A stretch of 64,000 bases of DNA from Dipteris shenzhenensis (taxonomy: Eukaryota > Polypodiophyta > Polypodiopsida > Gleicheniales), in the NCBI GenBank assembly GCA_047967505.1, contig CM106538.1. One strand, 5' to 3'. Below, in pieces: positions 24,103 to 35,700 of the stretch. The position numbers and the translations under genes were made by a program. The notes below the pieces were generated by a model that saw only the letters and a program-made list of their open reading frames with translations, did not search any database and was not told where the DNA came from. How positions within the stretch are numbered: position 1 is the stretch's first letter; each line of letters opens with the position of its first letter.

Positions 24103-24796
24103 TGTAAGAAAATAGTACGCAGCGGAAGATAACAACAAAACGCAAGTACACGATGGAAAGCTGGAGAGAATACAAAAAATTCTGATATACCAAACTGCTG
24201 ATACAACTGATGGTTGGCTGTCCACCCGTGCGCTCTACAGACAGAGCTTCGATGGTGATCTAGACAGATGCTGGACGGAGGACTATGAGCGTGAAGAACT
24301 GGTGATCTGATGATAGGGGGTGGCCACTTATATAGTGTAAGTGGTTGACGGTCGGCCTTGTAATAGGCAGTCGGCCTAATAGACAGTCGGCCTGGAAGAC
24401 CAACCGACCCTTCAGAAAACATGCCGTCGGGCAGATGAAGGATCGCGCATAGGTCATACCGTCGGGCCTGGGGCTACCGGCAGCCCCCGGACCCTGCCGC
24501 TGGGGGCTTTGCCCCCAGACCCCCACCGGGGGCCTGCGCCCCCCCGGACCCCCTGCTATCGGGGGGGCTATCGCCCCCCCGAACCCCCTTTGTGCAGACG
24601 GGTATCTACTCTTGGCTCCTAAGCCGTCTCATAACCATCTGGTCTACTCTAAGACCCCTTCCAGTGTCTAAACTGGGGATCCCTCCCAATATCTGATACC
24701 CATCATGGCTTCTCCTCATATGGGGGCCTTACAACATTGGGTACACAGAATATTGGTGGGTTACATGAGAGGTGGACATTTGAGCTAACTCTAACA
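24103..24796 (-). repeat. 3' LTR of copia A
   Basis: 694 bp, with ends TGTTAGAG...TTACA on the minus strand. It contains the same features as the 5' copy: TATA-like CTATATAAG (24327-24335), four RCCGAC cores at 24351-24408, and a GC-rich hairpin block at about 24475-24592. Confidence 0.95.
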
Positions 24797-24807
24797 CCCC
24801 CCCTCAA
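24797..24807 (-). other. Polypurine tract of copia A
   Basis: On the minus strand the sequence just before the 3' LTR reads TTGAGGGGGGG, the standard plus-strand primer site of plant copia elements. It directly abuts TGTTAGAG of the LTR. Confidence 0.9.
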
Positions 24808-24825
24808 TGTTCACCCGAAGATGAA

Positions 24826-25644
24826 CTACGTGTTCGGACCAATGCCGAGTCGATGTAGATGCCGCAACAATAAATCACTCCCAAGAGCCTTCGTGAAGAT
24901 GTCTGCGCAATTGTCCTCTGTGGGACAATACTCCAGCTCTATGACTCCATCCTCGATGAGCTCTCGTACGTAGTGATACTGGATCTCTATGTGCTTTGTA
25001 CGAGCATGGAACACAGGATTCTTTGCAATGGCCATGCAACTCTGATTGTCGCATTTTAGAGCCGTCGCATCTTCGATTGGAACTCCTATGTCTTGCAAGA
25101 TCCTCCTTAGCCAAACTGCTTCACAAGCAGCAATGCATGCTGCCTTGTACTCAGCTTCCGTCGAAGATAGTGCCACTGTTGGTTGCTTCTTGCTAATCCA
25201 AGAGAACACTCCTGAACCAAGTGAAAAACAATATCCAGAAACTGACTTTCTAGAATCACAATCTCCCGCCCAATCTGAGTCACAGTAACCCGCCAAGGTC
25301 TTCCCTGCTCTGTAGGTAATGCCATACTCCAGTGTACCTTTCACGTACTTTAGCACACGCATCCCTGCTTTCCAATGGTTCTCTCGAGGTTGATTTGAGA
25401 ACCTACTAAGTACACCAACTGCAAAGCTGATATCAGGTCTAGTGTTGCACAGAAAAATGAGACTCCCCACAAGTTTCCTATACTCCTTGATGTCGACAAG
25501 TGGTGATGCATCCTCCACTGAGAGCTTACCATTCACCTCCATGGGAGAGACCACGTCCTTACACTCGGTCATACCGAATGCCTTCAAGATCTCGCGAGCT
25601 TTGCTGAGAGATGAAAATCCTGCCAGGTTTTTGCCAAACCTCAA
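24826..25644 (-). CDS. Copia A pol, 3' part: RT end and RNase H
   Basis: This 272-codon frame continues the polyprotein after the frameshift. It starts within the RT connection region ([20 protein letters not shown]). It carries the conserved [20 protein letters not shown] block and [10 protein letters not shown]. The Ty1-type RNase H follows ([20 protein letters not shown]), with the [20 protein letters not shown] motif and the ADIFTKAL tail. RNase H removes the RNA template during cDNA synthesis. The ATG at 25644 is incidental; in an undamaged element this region would be translated from the gag start. It overlaps the upstream frame by 86 bp in a different phase. Confidence 0.95.
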   Translation of the reverse strand: MRFGKNLAGFSSLSKAREILKAFGMTECKDVVSPMEVNGKLSVEDASPLVDIKEYRKLVGSLIFLCNTRPDISFAVGVLSRFSNQPRENHWKAGMRVLKYVKGTLEYGITYRAGKTLAGYCDSDWAGDCDSRKSVSGYCFSLGSGVFSWISKKQPTVALSSTEAEYKAACIAACEAVWLRRILQDIGVPIEDATALKCDNQSCMAIAKNPVFHARTKHIEIQYHYVRELIEDGVIELEYCPTEDNCADIFTKALGSDLLLRHLHRLGIGPNT

Positions 25645-28600
25645 TGCCGAGGCAAAAGTGCATGAGCCCCAAATCTGTCATCTCAAACTCAGAACTCAAC
25701 GACTCCCTCAACTGTTGCAGCATCTTCTCATGATCTCCTGTGATGATCAAGTCATCCACGTAAAGGACTATTACCACATACTTGCCATCCTGCTTACAAA
25801 CATACAGGTTAGCATCAGAAGCACTTTTTGAGAAACCAATAGATATGAGAAAGCTATCAATCCGTTGGTACCATGCCCTTGGGGCCTGTTTCAGCCCGTA
25901 CAATGCCTTCTTTAGTTTGCAAACCTTGTTCTCTGAATTGGGCACCTCAAATCCTGGTGGCTGGAACACATATACCTCCTCCTTGAGATGTCCATTCAAG
26001 AACGCAGATTTCACGTCCATTTGAAACACCGGCCACTGCTTATGAGCAGCCAAGGCAAGTACCACCAGAATAGTTGTCATCCTTGCTGTAGGAGCAAAGG
26101 AATCCTCAAAATCAAAGCCTTCAACTTGAGAGTATCCTTGTGCAACAAGCCTAGCCTTGTACTTTTCCAAAGATCCATCAGATTTGTACTTGGCCTTCCA
26201 TACCCATTTGGTACCAATGATCTTCCTTTTTTCTGGACGATCAACCAAGTCCCAAGTCTGATTCTTCATGATGCTGTCATACTCCTCTTGCATGGCAGCT
26301 TTCCAATTTGGATCCGCCATTGCCTCATCCAAATTCGTAGGCTCTTGAACTTTCATAATCTCAGCCATCAAGGCCATATTGACTATGTGTTCAGAAGCCC
26401 TTTTCTGCTCCTCTATCCTCTTTGATCGTCGAAGTCCATCTGCAGATGACTCCGCCAAGTCTGGAACCGGATTCTTCTCATCAAAGAGCTGCCTTGCCCA
26501 CTTTGGAAGTGGCTTACCTTGTGGAGCCAAGGCATGTTGTGGTGTTGGTGGAGTTTGTTCCTCGAAGTACTCCTCCTCATTCTGCAACTCTGCTTTAGAT
26601 ACGGGCACAAGGTGAGTTACTTTTACGGCTGATGATAAAGTGGAAGGGCATACCTCCTCCTCCACTGTATGTGGCTGTTCCCAAAACACCACATCACGAC
26701 TGACCACGATCTTCTTTGCCTCTGGATCATATAGCCGGTACGCCTTTGACTCCTGGCTATAGCCCATGAAGATACACTTTCTGCTCTTTGGATCTAATTT
26801 CTTTCTGGTGCTATCTGGAACATGAACAAAACACTCACATCCAAATGTTCTGAAATGAGAAGCGGAAGGCTTCTTACCTGAGTAAGCCTCCAAAGGTGTT
26901 TTGCCCGTCAAGGCCTTTGTGAAGCTTCGATTGAGGATGTAGACTGCTGTATTGACTGCCTCAGCCCAAAAAGACTTAGGCAATCCTTTACCTAGTGCCA
27001 TGCATCGTGCCATCTCCATGGTAGTACGATTGCGACGCTCTACAACACCATTTTGTTGCGGAGTATGTGCAGTCGTGAGTTGGCGCTTAATGCCATTCTC
27101 GTGCAAGTATGTGTCGAACTCTTTTGACAGGAACTCTCCTCCTCGATCCGTGCGAAGCTTCTTTACCTTCAGCCCGCTTTCGTTTTCCACCATCTTTTGC
27201 CACTGTTTGAATTTTCCAAGAGCTTCAGCCTTATCTCGTAAAAAATACACCCACATGTATCTACTGTAGTCGTCGACGATAAGCATATAGTAGTTACATC
27301 CCCCCAAAGCTTGAGTTGGAGCTTTCCCACTGAGATCAGCATGAACCAATTGTAGAGGAGCCTTTGCCCGATAGCCGCTCTCGTGTGGAAAAGCCTTCCT
27401 TTGTTGCTTGCCCATCATACAAGCTTCACAAGGTTCCTGCACCTTTGAGAGTGCAGGCAAGTGTGCAACCATCCCTGTTTTCTGCATTTCCAAAAGAATA
27501 GGATAACTAAGATGACCAAATCTTTCATGCCATACCTTACTGATGCCCACTCCTGAAGAGACTGTTAGTGCCGTCAGCTCGTAGAGATTGTTCTTCCTTA
27601 CTGCCTTGCCGACCACCTTGCCCGCTGCATTAAGGATTTCTGCTCCGGTCCTCTTGAAACGCACCTCCAAGTTGCAATCAGTTATCGCAGCAACCGAAAG
27701 CAAGTTCTTCTTTAGCTGAGGAACTAGTAATACATCAGAAAGCTCTTTAGTTTCACCCTCTTGAATGGAAAGAGAGATAGTACCTGTACCTTCCACAGGG
27801 CATTTTGCATTATTACCAACCGTCACGTTCATGGGCTCTTGTAGAGGCTTGAAAGAGCTATACCAGTCCTTCTTTCTGGTCATGTGACGGGACGCTCCAC
27901 TATCAAGGAGCCACGAATCATTCGTTGTTGAAACTTCTGTTGAGGAGCATATTTCTTCAATTGCAACCCATAGCTCCAACTCAGTTTCAACTGTGTTGGC
28001 AGATTCCTTGCCTTTCGAAGAAGACTGTGTAGTGCCATTCTTTTCGTCCTGCTGCTTCTTTCTGCAATCCTTGATCATGTGACCGCTTTTGTTGCAGTAG
28101 TGGCACTTACCTGAAAACTTCTTCTTCTTACCATTCTTCTTCTCTCCACCCTTCCCTTTGGATGTGGTTGAGAATGCTGCATCACTTCCGCCATCGCGGG
28201 TCTTCATTCGCATCTCCTCCTCTAGAAGCATCGCGCTGAACTCTTCAAAAGTGAGGGGTGGATTTCTTACCTGCGTGTTGAGTGTCGTGACCAACGCATC
28301 GTACTTTTGTGGAAGGATCCGAATGCACCTTCTGGCCAACTCTTCGCTGGTCTTTGTAATCCCAACCGCCGCCATCTGATCACGTAGATTCTTGATCCGT
28401 GTGATGAATGTCTCAGCTGATTCTCCATCAGAGCACCTCTCTGCAGCAAGCATATTCTCCAGATTTTGAATTCTGGTCTGATTCCGCGTTTCATACTGAC
28501 CTTTCAGTATGTTCCAAGCCTCACTTGCCTTGTCTGTATGCTGAATCAGAGTCAAAACAGAATCACTTGAACTGGTAACAAGAGCACAGAGTGCATCTGC

Positions 28601-28837
28601 GTTCCTTCGTTTCCATGCCCGAAGAAGATCTGCATTCGGTGGCGTTATGACGTTGGGGTTGTCTGGATTCGGTGATCCAACCGGTTCTGGATCCAATCCC
28701 AGAATAGTATCCAGAAGCTCATATGAATCCAAGATCGCGCTGATCTTGAATTTCCACAAAGTATAATTCGTCCCATCGAGCTTGCCTTCATTGAAGGCAG
28801 GTGGACGAATTCGCAACGGGGTTGGTGCAGCCATCAC
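25559..28837 (-). CDS. Copia A gag-protease-integrase-RT polyprotein
   Basis: This is an open frame of 1092 codons from ATG 28837, 78 bp inside the 5' LTR. Domains in order are as follows. Gag/UBN2 spans residues 1-230. A CCHC knuckle [14 protein letters not shown] lies at C245, C248, H253 and C258. The protease motif [12 protein letters not shown] has Asp312. A pre-integrase HHCC-like region lies at about 436-475. The integrase core has Asp501, Asp564 and Glu600. RT runs from about 862 ([20 protein letters not shown]) with the active site [10 protein letters not shown] at Asp1028 and Asp1029. The frame breaks at about residue 1080 in RT, where a short indel shifts translation to a stop. Apart from that the catalytic residues are all present, so the protein products upstream of the break could be made. 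Confidence 0.97.
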   Translation of the reverse strand: MMAAPTPLRIRPPAFNEGKLDGTNYTLWKFKISAILDSYELLDTILGLDPEPVGSPNPDNPNVITPPNADLLRAWKRRNADALCALVTSSSDSVLTLIQHTDKASEAWNILKGQYETRNQTRIQNLENMLAAERCSDGESAETFITRIKNLRDQMAAVGITKTSEELARRCIRILPQKYDALVTTLNTQVRNPPLTFEEFSAMLLEEEMRMKTRDGGSDAAFSTTSKGKGGEKKNGKKKKFSGKCHYCNKSGHMIKDCRKKQQDEKNGTTQSSSKGKESANTVETELELWVAIEEICSSTEVSTTNDSWLLDSGASRHMTRKKDWYSSFKPLQEPMNVTVGNNAKCPVEGTGTISLSIQEGETKELSDVLLVPQLKKNLLSVAAITDCNLEVRFKRTGAEILNAAGKVVGKAVRKNNLYELTALTVSSGVGISKVWHERFGHLSYPILLEMQKTGMVAHLPALSKVQEPCEACMMGKQQRKAFPHESGYRAKAPLQLVHADLSGKAPTQALGGCNYYMLIVDDYSRYMWVYFLRDKAEALGKFKQWQKMVENESGLKVKKLRTDRGGEFLSKEFDTYLHENGIKRQLTTAHTPQQNGVVERRNRTTMEMARCMALGKGLPKSFWAEAVNTAVYILNRSFTKALTGKTPLEAYSGKKPSASHFRTFGCECFVHVPDSTRKKLDPKSRKCIFMGYSQESKAYRLYDPEAKKIVVSRDVVFWEQPHTVEEEVCPSTLSSAVKVTHLVPVSKAELQNEEEYFEEQTPPTPQHALAPQGKPLPKWARQLFDEKNPVPDLAESSADGLRRSKRIEEQKRASEHIVNMALMAEIMKVQEPTNLDEAMADPNWKAAMQEEYDSIMKNQTWDLVDRPEKRKIIGTKWVWKAKYKSDGSLEKYKARLVAQGYSQVEGFDFEDSFAPTARMTTILVVLALAAHKQWPVFQMDVKSAFLNGHLKEEVYVFQPPGFEVPNSENKVCKLKKALYGLKQAPRAWYQRIDSFLISIGFSKSASDANLYVCKQDGKYVVIVLYVDDLIITGDHEKMLQQLRESLSSEFEMTDLGLMHFCLGIEVWQKPGRIFISQQSSRDLEGIRYDRV

Positions 28838-28902
28838 TCCTAGTAGCCTTTGCTAACAAAGCTCGTTGAACTTGCAATAAAGTCGTTACTCAGATAGCCT
28901 GA

Positions 28903-28914
28903 GCTCTGATACCA
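28903..28914 (-). other. Primer-binding site of copia A (tRNA-iMet)
   Basis: On the minus strand TGGTATCAGAGC follows the 5' LTR end (TTACA) immediately. It is complementary to the 3' end of initiator tRNA-Met, the common primer of plant copia elements. Confidence 0.95.
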
Positions 28915-29608
28915 TGTAAGAAAATAGTACGCAGCGGAAGATAACAACAAAACGCAAGTACACGATGGAAAGCTGAAGAGAATACAAAAAATTCTGATAT
29001 ACCAAACTGCTGATACAACTGATGGTTGGCTGTCCACCCGTGCGCTCTACAGACAGAGCTTCGATGGTGATCTAGACAGATGCTGGACGGAGGACTATGA
29101 GCGTGAAGAACTGGTGATCTGATGATAGGGGGTGGCCACTTATATAGTGTAAGTGGTTGACGGTCGGCCCTGTAATAGGCAGTCGGCCTAATAGACAGTC
29201 GGCCTGGAAGACCAACCGACCCTTCAGAAAACATGCCGTCGGGCAGATGAAGGATCGCGCATAGGTCATACCGTCGGGCCTGGGGCTACCGGCAGCCCCC
29301 GGACCCTGCCGCTGGGGGCTTTGCCCCCAGACCCCCACCGGGGGCCTGCGCCCCCCCGGACCCCCTGCTATCGGGGGGGCTATCGCCCCCCCGAACCCCC
29401 TTTGTGCAGACGGGTATCTACTCTTGGCTCCTAAGCCGTCTCATAACCATCTGGTCTACTCTAAGACCCCTTCCAGTGTCTAAACTGGGGATCCCTCCCA
29501 ATATCTGATACCCATCATGGCTTCTCCTCATATGGGGGCCTTACAACATTGGGTACACAGAATATTGGTGGGTTACATGAGAGGTGGACATTTGAGCTAA
29601 CTCTAACA
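28915..29608 (-). repeat. 5' LTR of copia A
   Basis: 694 bp, and the promoter-bearing LTR. U3 lies at the right; U3 to U5 run right to left. It is identical to the 3' LTR except for two single-base differences. It contains hairpin-forming G/C runs at 29312-29330 and 29371-29394. Confidence 0.95.
29139..29220 (-). promoter_or_regulatory. Copia A core promoter: TATA box with RCCGAC cluster
   Basis: A minus-strand TATA box, CTATATAAG, spans 29139-29147. Within 75 bp upstream (higher coordinates) lie four RCCGAC cores: 29163-29168, 29182-29187, 29198-29203 and, on the opposite strand, 29215-29220. RCCGAC is the core of the DRE/CRT element bound by plant DREB/CBF AP2 proteins. Function here is inferred from sequence only. 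Confidence 0.6.
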
Positions 29609-29613
29609 AATGA
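29609..29613. repeat. Target-site duplication AATGA, right copy
   Basis: Exact partner of 24098-24102. Confidence 0.95.
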
Positions 29614-30390
29614 GTCAATGAGTCAAAAAATCTCCAAGGGAAACATGTTAAAGGCGGGCTAGTTGAGGAATTCAAGGAACTATAAGAATACCTCACTTTG
29701 TCTCCATAGAGGAGATTCGAGAGAGTGACAAAGTGATCTACTATGGTGGACAAGGTATACTACCTATAGAAAAGGCTAGTAAGACAAGCTTTGGCTCTAT
29801 TAACATTAGTAGACATAGATGAAAATGCTAAAAGCACATATAATCATAAGGCTCTCATCAACCTTAGAGGCATACACTCCACCATCCTTGGCCTTCAAAT
29901 AATTAATACATTTTAGTATTTTCCCAAGTTGGGGGGACCTATTCTTGTTTGATAAAGCTAAGATTGCTCCTAAGGTGCTACACCATGACCTTTAGACTAT
30001 TAGAAAGTGACCTCTTTATCTAGAGTATTGATTCCTTGATTTCTCACATGATAAGCCTAGATGATAGTTGCTCCTTTTTGGGTAAAACTCTCTTTCAGTG
30101 TAATCAAGCAACTAGAGTGGACAAATACTTGTTTATAAGAACTTGCCAAGTTTGGGAATGAAAAAGGAAGGTGCACACATTAGTTTTTTTGGGGGTGAAA
30201 TACTTAGAACTTTTATTACAAAAAATAATTCCCAAACACGGACAACCAGCTACATACATCATAAGAGCTTAGTGTGAGACAAGAAGATAGGATAATCAAG
30301 GTCTCAGGCATGCAAGCAATCGTAGAAAGATGGCTGTAGAGATGTGTAGAAGGACCGATACTTAGCTAAGGAGGGATCACCAGAGGCTCG
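29614..30390. other. No recognisable gene
   Basis: AT-rich right flank of copia A. No domain, LTR pair or RNA gene was seen. Confidence 0.5.
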
Positions 30391-30439
30391 ATGGTTGCAA
30401 CCTGCACACATTTACGACTTGATGGTTGCAACCCGCACA

Positions 30440-30477
30440 CATTCACACTCACGCTCATACACACACACACACACACA

Positions 30478-30513
<36 letters not shown>

Positions 30514-30720
30514 AGCACATGTGCATATGCAGCTTGACTGCGCATGCATATTCACCCTCATGCTCACACTCACACTCATGTTCACAAGCATTGTGACCCA
30601 CACAGGCACTCACATGCACACTCACACGCACACGCACCCGCACCATAACCCGCACATGAGTGACTCTAGTGTGCAAGATCCATGCTGTGGACTAACACAC
30701 ATGCACACACGTACACATGG
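30440..30720. repeat. Microsatellite block: (CA)n, (CT)n and CACA/CTCA runs
   Basis: Dense dinucleotide repeats: CA at about 30460-30478, CT at about 30478-30494, CA at about 30494-30512, then irregular CACTCA/CACACG runs to about 30620. Long His/Thr ORFs over this block are repeat translations. Confidence 0.9.
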
Positions 30721-30772
30721 AGAAACACCTTCGAAAAACCCATTGTGGTTCGTCAACCTGAGAGCGGGGAAG

Positions 30773-30895
30773 AAGAGCTTGAGAGGCAGAAATCAAAGAG
30801 GGCGTGAAGAGAAAGAAGATTACACAGAAGAAGAGCTTGTGAGACAGAAATCAAAGAGGAGAGAAGAAGAGCTTGAGCGACAGAAATCAAAGAGG
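30773..30895 (+). repeat. Three imperfect direct repeats upstream of QTRT2-like exon 1
   Basis: The motif AAGAGCTTGnGnGnCAGAAATCAAAGAGG occurs at about 30775, 30832 and 30868. In the frame that runs into the QTRT2-like exon it encodes repeated E-E-L-x-R-Q-K-S-K-R. It may be 5' UTR or a spurious extension; I chose the downstream ATG because family similarity starts there. Confidence 0.75.
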
Positions 30896-30925
30896 AAAGC
30901 AGAGGCAGCGAGCCACACAACGAGC

Positions 30926-31637
30926 ATGAAGTTCATGGTGCACTCTTGCTGTCGGGATTCCAGAGCTCGCACTGGTATCCTTCATCTCAGTGCTCGCTGC
31001 TCCCCGCTTGAGACCCCCTGCCTCCTCCTCTCCACTCGTAAAGGCTTGCCAGACTTCATCCCTCCCGACCTCCTTCCATCCCTCCATGCCGACTCTCAGG
31101 CCCTTCAAGCTAGCCCACTCCATTTGTGAGTTTTTCGCAGTGGAATTTGTTTTGAAATCTTTGTTTGAATTCACTTGCAAATGAGTCTCGACTCTTCTTG
31201 TAGCTTGGAGAGTCCATCCGCAAGCGTTTTGGTGGCTGCTGGGGGAATTCATAATCTGGTTAGCCTGCCCGAGTTCGCAATCGCGGCGATTGCGAGGGAT
31301 TCAATCGTCTGTCATGCGGATGCCGAGGGAAGCAACAAGCTAGGTGCTTCATTCCAGACCCCTTTTGGTCGTCGATTGGTATGGATAATTCTTTGTCGTG
31401 GTCGTTGGTGAATGGCTATTTCCTTTCCATTATCTTTGTGTCAAACTGAATTTGATACGAGCCCTTTTAGTTGAACAGGTGGGTCCTACGGATTTCACGA
31501 GCGTCGTGAATGCAATGCAACCTGACTTTTGGGCTAGTCTGCCTGATGAGGTCCCATCTTGGGTCACAAGTAAGCGGAACACCTTGTCTGTCGACAGGAC
31601 TCTTCGTTGGCTTGATCAGTGCCTCTCTCTACGACCT
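30926..31637 (+). CDS. QTRT2: Queuine tRNA-ribosyltransferase accessory subunit 2-like, N-terminal exons
   Basis: Three exons join into 178 codons without a stop: 30926-31125, 31204-31378 and 31479-31637. Introns are 31126-31203 (GTGAG...TGTAG), 31379-31478 (GTATG...AACAG), and a third donor GTAAGA at 31638. The protein starts MKFMVHSCC and contains RARTGILHLSARCSPLETP, then LLLSTRKGLPDFIPPDLLPS. Exon 2 adds IAAIARDSIVCHADAEGSNK and GASFQTPFGRRL. Exon 3 adds MQPDFWASLPDEVPSW and SVDRTLRWLDQCLSL. This is the N-terminal part of the TGT-fold accessory subunit, which forms a heterodimer with QTRT1 to insert queuine at the wobble position of GUN-anticodon tRNAs. The family is about 400 residues, so over half is missing. 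Later exons, including the C-terminal zinc-binding Cys region, were not found downstream. It is either a truncated pseudogene or the 5' end of a gene with long TE-filled introns. Confidence 0.8.
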
Positions 31638-32246
31638 GTAAGACCTTTTCTCCAATCTCTTTGCAAGCAGCCACTGACACTCCACATAGGGAGAATGTAG
31701 CTGAGCATTGTGACATAGACATAGGAGCAGATCTAGAGCTCATCCAGGACAGCACTTTGCCGCAGGTAGTAGGATCCCTGAGTAAGCTTGATCTTGTCAG
31801 GTTTCGGGCTATGTTTGGAGCAATAAACTTTAGCATATTTTGGCTGTTATTGCTGTCTTCAATCTCAGATCCAAGTGTTCTTTGTGAGTGTTCCTTGTCA
31901 TATGATGTTGGCTCTACATCAATGTTTTATTTGTTTCAAGATTAGAATCGTGGATACAAGTCAAAGTAAGGAGAGTGGCAAGGATAGTCTACATAGACCG
32001 ATACTAAGAGTCACAAGCAAGGAAGAAGAAGGCATTTTAAAGTTTATAGTTATGCAACTTTCATTTCATCTCCAAAGAGCTAGAACATCGTCCATATGCA
32101 ATATATCCGGTAAGGTGACACAAGTTGAGTACCTGTACATGGCAACTTATCAGATGTTTTCAGGAAGACACTCCCAAGAGAACAACTGGAGCACCTCGTT
32201 CAACTTACGGGGATTGGCCCATAGTTGCATTATTGAGAGGGAGAAG
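31638..32246. other. No clear gene after the third QTRT2-like exon
   Basis: If the gene is intact this is the start of intron 3. An ORF at 31619-31945 overlaps exon 3 in another frame and has no recognised domain. A possible acceptor (TTGTCAG near 31800) leads to a stop within 11 codons in the required phase, so I do not call exon 4. Confidence 0.4.
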
Positions 32247-32675
32247 TCAATGTGCCCTCATGTGAGCCCCCATATGAGAATTTGGACTGAGAGGGGGTAG
32301 GGTACCTGGACCTGATGATTGCTGCAGTGATTGATGTGGGCTATTGGGCTGCCTACTTGGCACCAGGTGCACAGGGAGCAGCAGCAGAAGAAGACCCTGG
32401 CATGGCCTATTTATAGCCCTGGTGAGGGGGTCGGCCAGGACAGACTTTCCAGCCGACCAACCTAGTTGGGGGATATCTGTCCATAGACTGCAAGTCGGCC
32501 TCCCTCTATACTCCACACTTACACATCGATCTACTGAAGCCTCAACAGATAGGCAGTGCATCTGATTGGGAGCTATATGCACAGGAGAGTTCTTAGCATA
32601 GTTTTGTTCCCAGTGGAAGATTGTTCACCTTTGAGCTTGTTTTCCCCATATCTTGTGGAAGAATAAAGTCTGAGT

Positions 32676-32700
<25 letters not shown>
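32247..32700 (-). mobile_element. Probable LTR fragment with TATA box and RCCGAC cluster
   Basis: On the minus strand a TATA box CTATAAATAG lies at 32407-32416. Three RCCGAC cores lie upstream (32430-32435, 32452-32457, 32494-32499), the same arrangement as in the LTRs of copia A, B and C. The segment near 32257-32275 (GTGAGCCCCCATATGAG) resembles the start of the copia C LTR (GTAAGCCCCCATATGAG, 44888). It ends at a (CT)n tract at about 32672-32702 beside LINE H. Termini, PBS and partner LTR are not visible. Confidence 0.45.
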
Positions 32701-32706
<6 letters not shown>

Positions 32707-32726
32707 CAGAGAGAGGACTGCCCACT

Positions 32727-35700
32727 GTGGTAGGATATACAGCCCACCGGAAGGAAATGAGGGGAGACAGTGGAGTGCGTAGCTCGGAAGGGGTGGCCAT
32801 CCTCTTCAGATCACATTTGAGACCCCTCATTTCAGTGGTTCAGAGAGAGGAACACGTGCGACACATGTGGGTCCGTGTCCAGATACCCGATGCCCGACCA
32901 ATCTACATGGCAGTGTGCTACTTTCCCCCAGATACATCACCTTATGCACACACAGTCACTACGAAGGGACACAGCCCATATGAGACGATACATGATGATC
33001 TCATTGAGTTCTCCAGACTAGGAGACAGCCTCCTTCTTGGTGACTTCAATGCATGCACAGGTGACAGGCAAGTGGGCCTACTTGACTTTACATCAGACTC
33101 TCTCATAGTACCAGAACTAGACACTGCAGAGCTTGGGACAATGAGACACTCAGCAGATGCACCACACGTGACGGGATACGGCCGGCATCTACTTGACTTG
33201 GGGGCTATCCATGACCTAATCATATATAATGGCCTACAAAGATGGCCATTATTTGGTGGGTTCACTTGTTTCCCGCATGGCGGAGGTACTAGTACAGTGG
33301 ATTACCTACTCGGTCCCCTATCCTTCACCTCACGGGTACACGACTTCGTTGTGCCTCCTCCCCCACTAGGTGCTGACCACTCATACCTATCCTTCAGTAT
33401 CTCCACCACTACGCCAGTCACATGGAGAGCCCCCCCCACTCCCACTTGTGTACGGGTCCACTTTGACCGGACCCTTGACCTCGTTTACGTGAGCCATTTG
33501 GCACAGGAGCTCCCAAGTTTACTACTTGGGGACGAGGTAGACCTCACCCATGCATCAGACACCCTTGCCACAGTGGTCACGAATGCAGCTATCAAATCTT
33601 TCCCTACGACTCGGCCTGGGTGCGTTTCAATGGGAAAGATGCCTCAAAACCCTTGGTATGATGATGAGTGCAAAGAGATGAGAGCTCACCTCATACGTGA
33701 GCAAGCCCTTGGCCACTTGACACCACCTGAGGTATAGAGGATCTCACGACAGTTGAACTGCCGCAAGCGGCGGGCTTTCCTCACCCATAGGATGGACGAG
33801 GTGATTAGTTCATTTAGAGGAGGGGATTCTACTATTGGATGGGGGCTCCTATTGGAGAGGAAGCCGCCTATCCCCATCACAGACTCGGGTGTTCGGCACA
33901 CATACGCATGCTCTCTCTATGATGTTCTGATGCAGGCACCACCTGATATGTCCGCTATGCCCAAACCCGCCACTTGTCACTTGTTCACTGCATAGAATGT
34001 GCGGGCGGCACTCCGTCGGCTACATAATCGGAGAGCACAGGATCATGAGGGGCTACGGATGGAGCATTTCGCACACGGTCACGAGCTTTTGGCCCCGATC
34101 CTAGCACAGATGTTCAACCACGCCATATGCCACGGCTTTCCACCCTCTTGGAGCACTACCACCATCATCCCAATACACAAGGCAGGTGACCCCATGGACT
34201 CTGGGAACTACCGCACTCTCATGATTGGCCACACTCTGGCCAAGATCTATGGATCTGTACTAGAGAGATCAGCAGTCACACAGAGGCACATGGGCAGCGT
34301 GCTATAGGACAGGCAGGATTTCAGAGACAGCATTCCACCCTAGACCACATCTTCACACTGAGGGCTATCATTGAGGAGGCGAGGTCGAGGCGTCAAAAAG
34401 TCGATGCCTGCTTTGTAGACTTTCGGAAGGCTTTCGATATTGTCCCACGATCTCGCATGATCAGGAGACTCCAGGAGATGCAGATCCCAGAAGTTCTGAT
34501 TTGGGGGGTGATGAGCCTATATGAGTCCATCAGGGGACGTCTTCCTGCCCCAGGAGGCCTATCAGGCTGGGTGGAGAGCACGATTGGGGTGAAACAGGGA
34601 TGACGCCTCTCACCGACTCTCTTCGGCCTCTACATTGATGAGATCACATCCTTCATAGACTGCTTGGGAGGCGAGGGGTCACTGTTGGCTGATTTGTTGG
34701 TACCGATACTACTATGTGTGGATGACATAGTCCTCATGTCGTCCTCAGCAGAGGGATTAAAGAGACATCTGGAGGCCCTCCAGGAGTTCTGCACATGACA
34801 GTTAACCTTGGAAAGACCAAGGTTATGATCTTCAACACCTCATACCCAGTGCTCCATCGACATAGCTTCACTTACCGAGGTTAGCCAGTAGAGATTGTGC
34901 AGTCCTACACATACTTGGGTGCAATTTTCACAGAGCGAGTTTTCACGATGATCCATGCAGCTCGAGCACGCCTCACATGAGGATATGGTGCTTTGGCCCG
35001 GCTAGAGCGACAGTGTTTCCAGGTGCACTTCCAAGACCCACCGACGTAGTGCTGGCTTTTCGACACCCTAGTGAGACCAACTGCCATGTATGCAGCACCG
35101 TTCTGGGGGTGTGATATTTCAGCAGCAAAGTGGAAGAGATTTGAGCGGCTACAGATAATCATGGGATCCAGGATGATTCGTAGTAAGTCCTCAGTCCCCC
35201 GTCAGATAGTACAGGCAGAGTTTGCTATGACCCCTCTTCAAATCGATGCCACCTTTCAGACAGTGACCTTCCTCCATAGAGTTTGGGACCTACCTCATGA
35301 GAGGCTACCGAGACTGGCATTGGAACATAGTTACTAGGGAATGTGAACGGCAACGGAACGTCGACCCCTTGGGGAACGGGAACGCCCAAATCTAAGGGAA
35401 CATGAACGGGAAGGGAATGCCACGTCACCATACCCATAAACAAACATACTATTCTATACATCAGAAAGCTTAAACTTAGAATCCAATACTCAAAAACGTT
35501 GCAATTGCTTTTGGAGTAAGGACTCAAGACTCATGATTCATGCATAATCATTGATGATAGAATTTAGATATATCATTGTAGCTTACCAATGGCATACAAA
35601 AGCAAAGTCCATCAAAGACAAGGCACAAGCATATGAGATTATGTTGAGTCTTGGAATCTTGAATCTGGATACAAGAAAAGGAGAGTGAGACCTCCTACTA

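Larger units (their letters stand above)
24103..29608 (-). mobile_element. Copia element A, young and nearly intact (5.5 kb)
   Basis: This is a complete Ty1/copia retrotransposon on the minus strand. It has a 5' LTR (28915-29608), initiator-Met PBS, gag-protease-integrase-RT-RNase H, PPT and 3' LTR (24103-24796), flanked by AATGA duplications. Both LTRs are 694 bp, start TGTTAGAG and end TTACA on the sense strand. By eye they differ at two positions (24129/28941 and 24357/29169), which points to a recent insertion. The only large defect I see in the coding part is one frameshift in the RT domain near 25625. It inserted in AT-rich DNA with no visible gene. Confidence 0.95.

Noticed and set aside
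24019-24526. ORFs repeated at 28840-29338
   Set aside because: They are identical because they lie in the two LTRs of copia A; they are not a duplicated gene.
30395-31129. A single 244-codon ORF with a His/Thr-repeat N-terminus
   Set aside because: The N-terminal part is a (CA)n translation. Only the part from 30926 has protein-family similarity, and it is the first exon of the QTRT2-like gene, running past its splice donor.
32344-32582. Short ORFs on both strands
   Set aside because: They fall in an LTR-like promoter region with TATA and RCCGAC motifs and show no domain.
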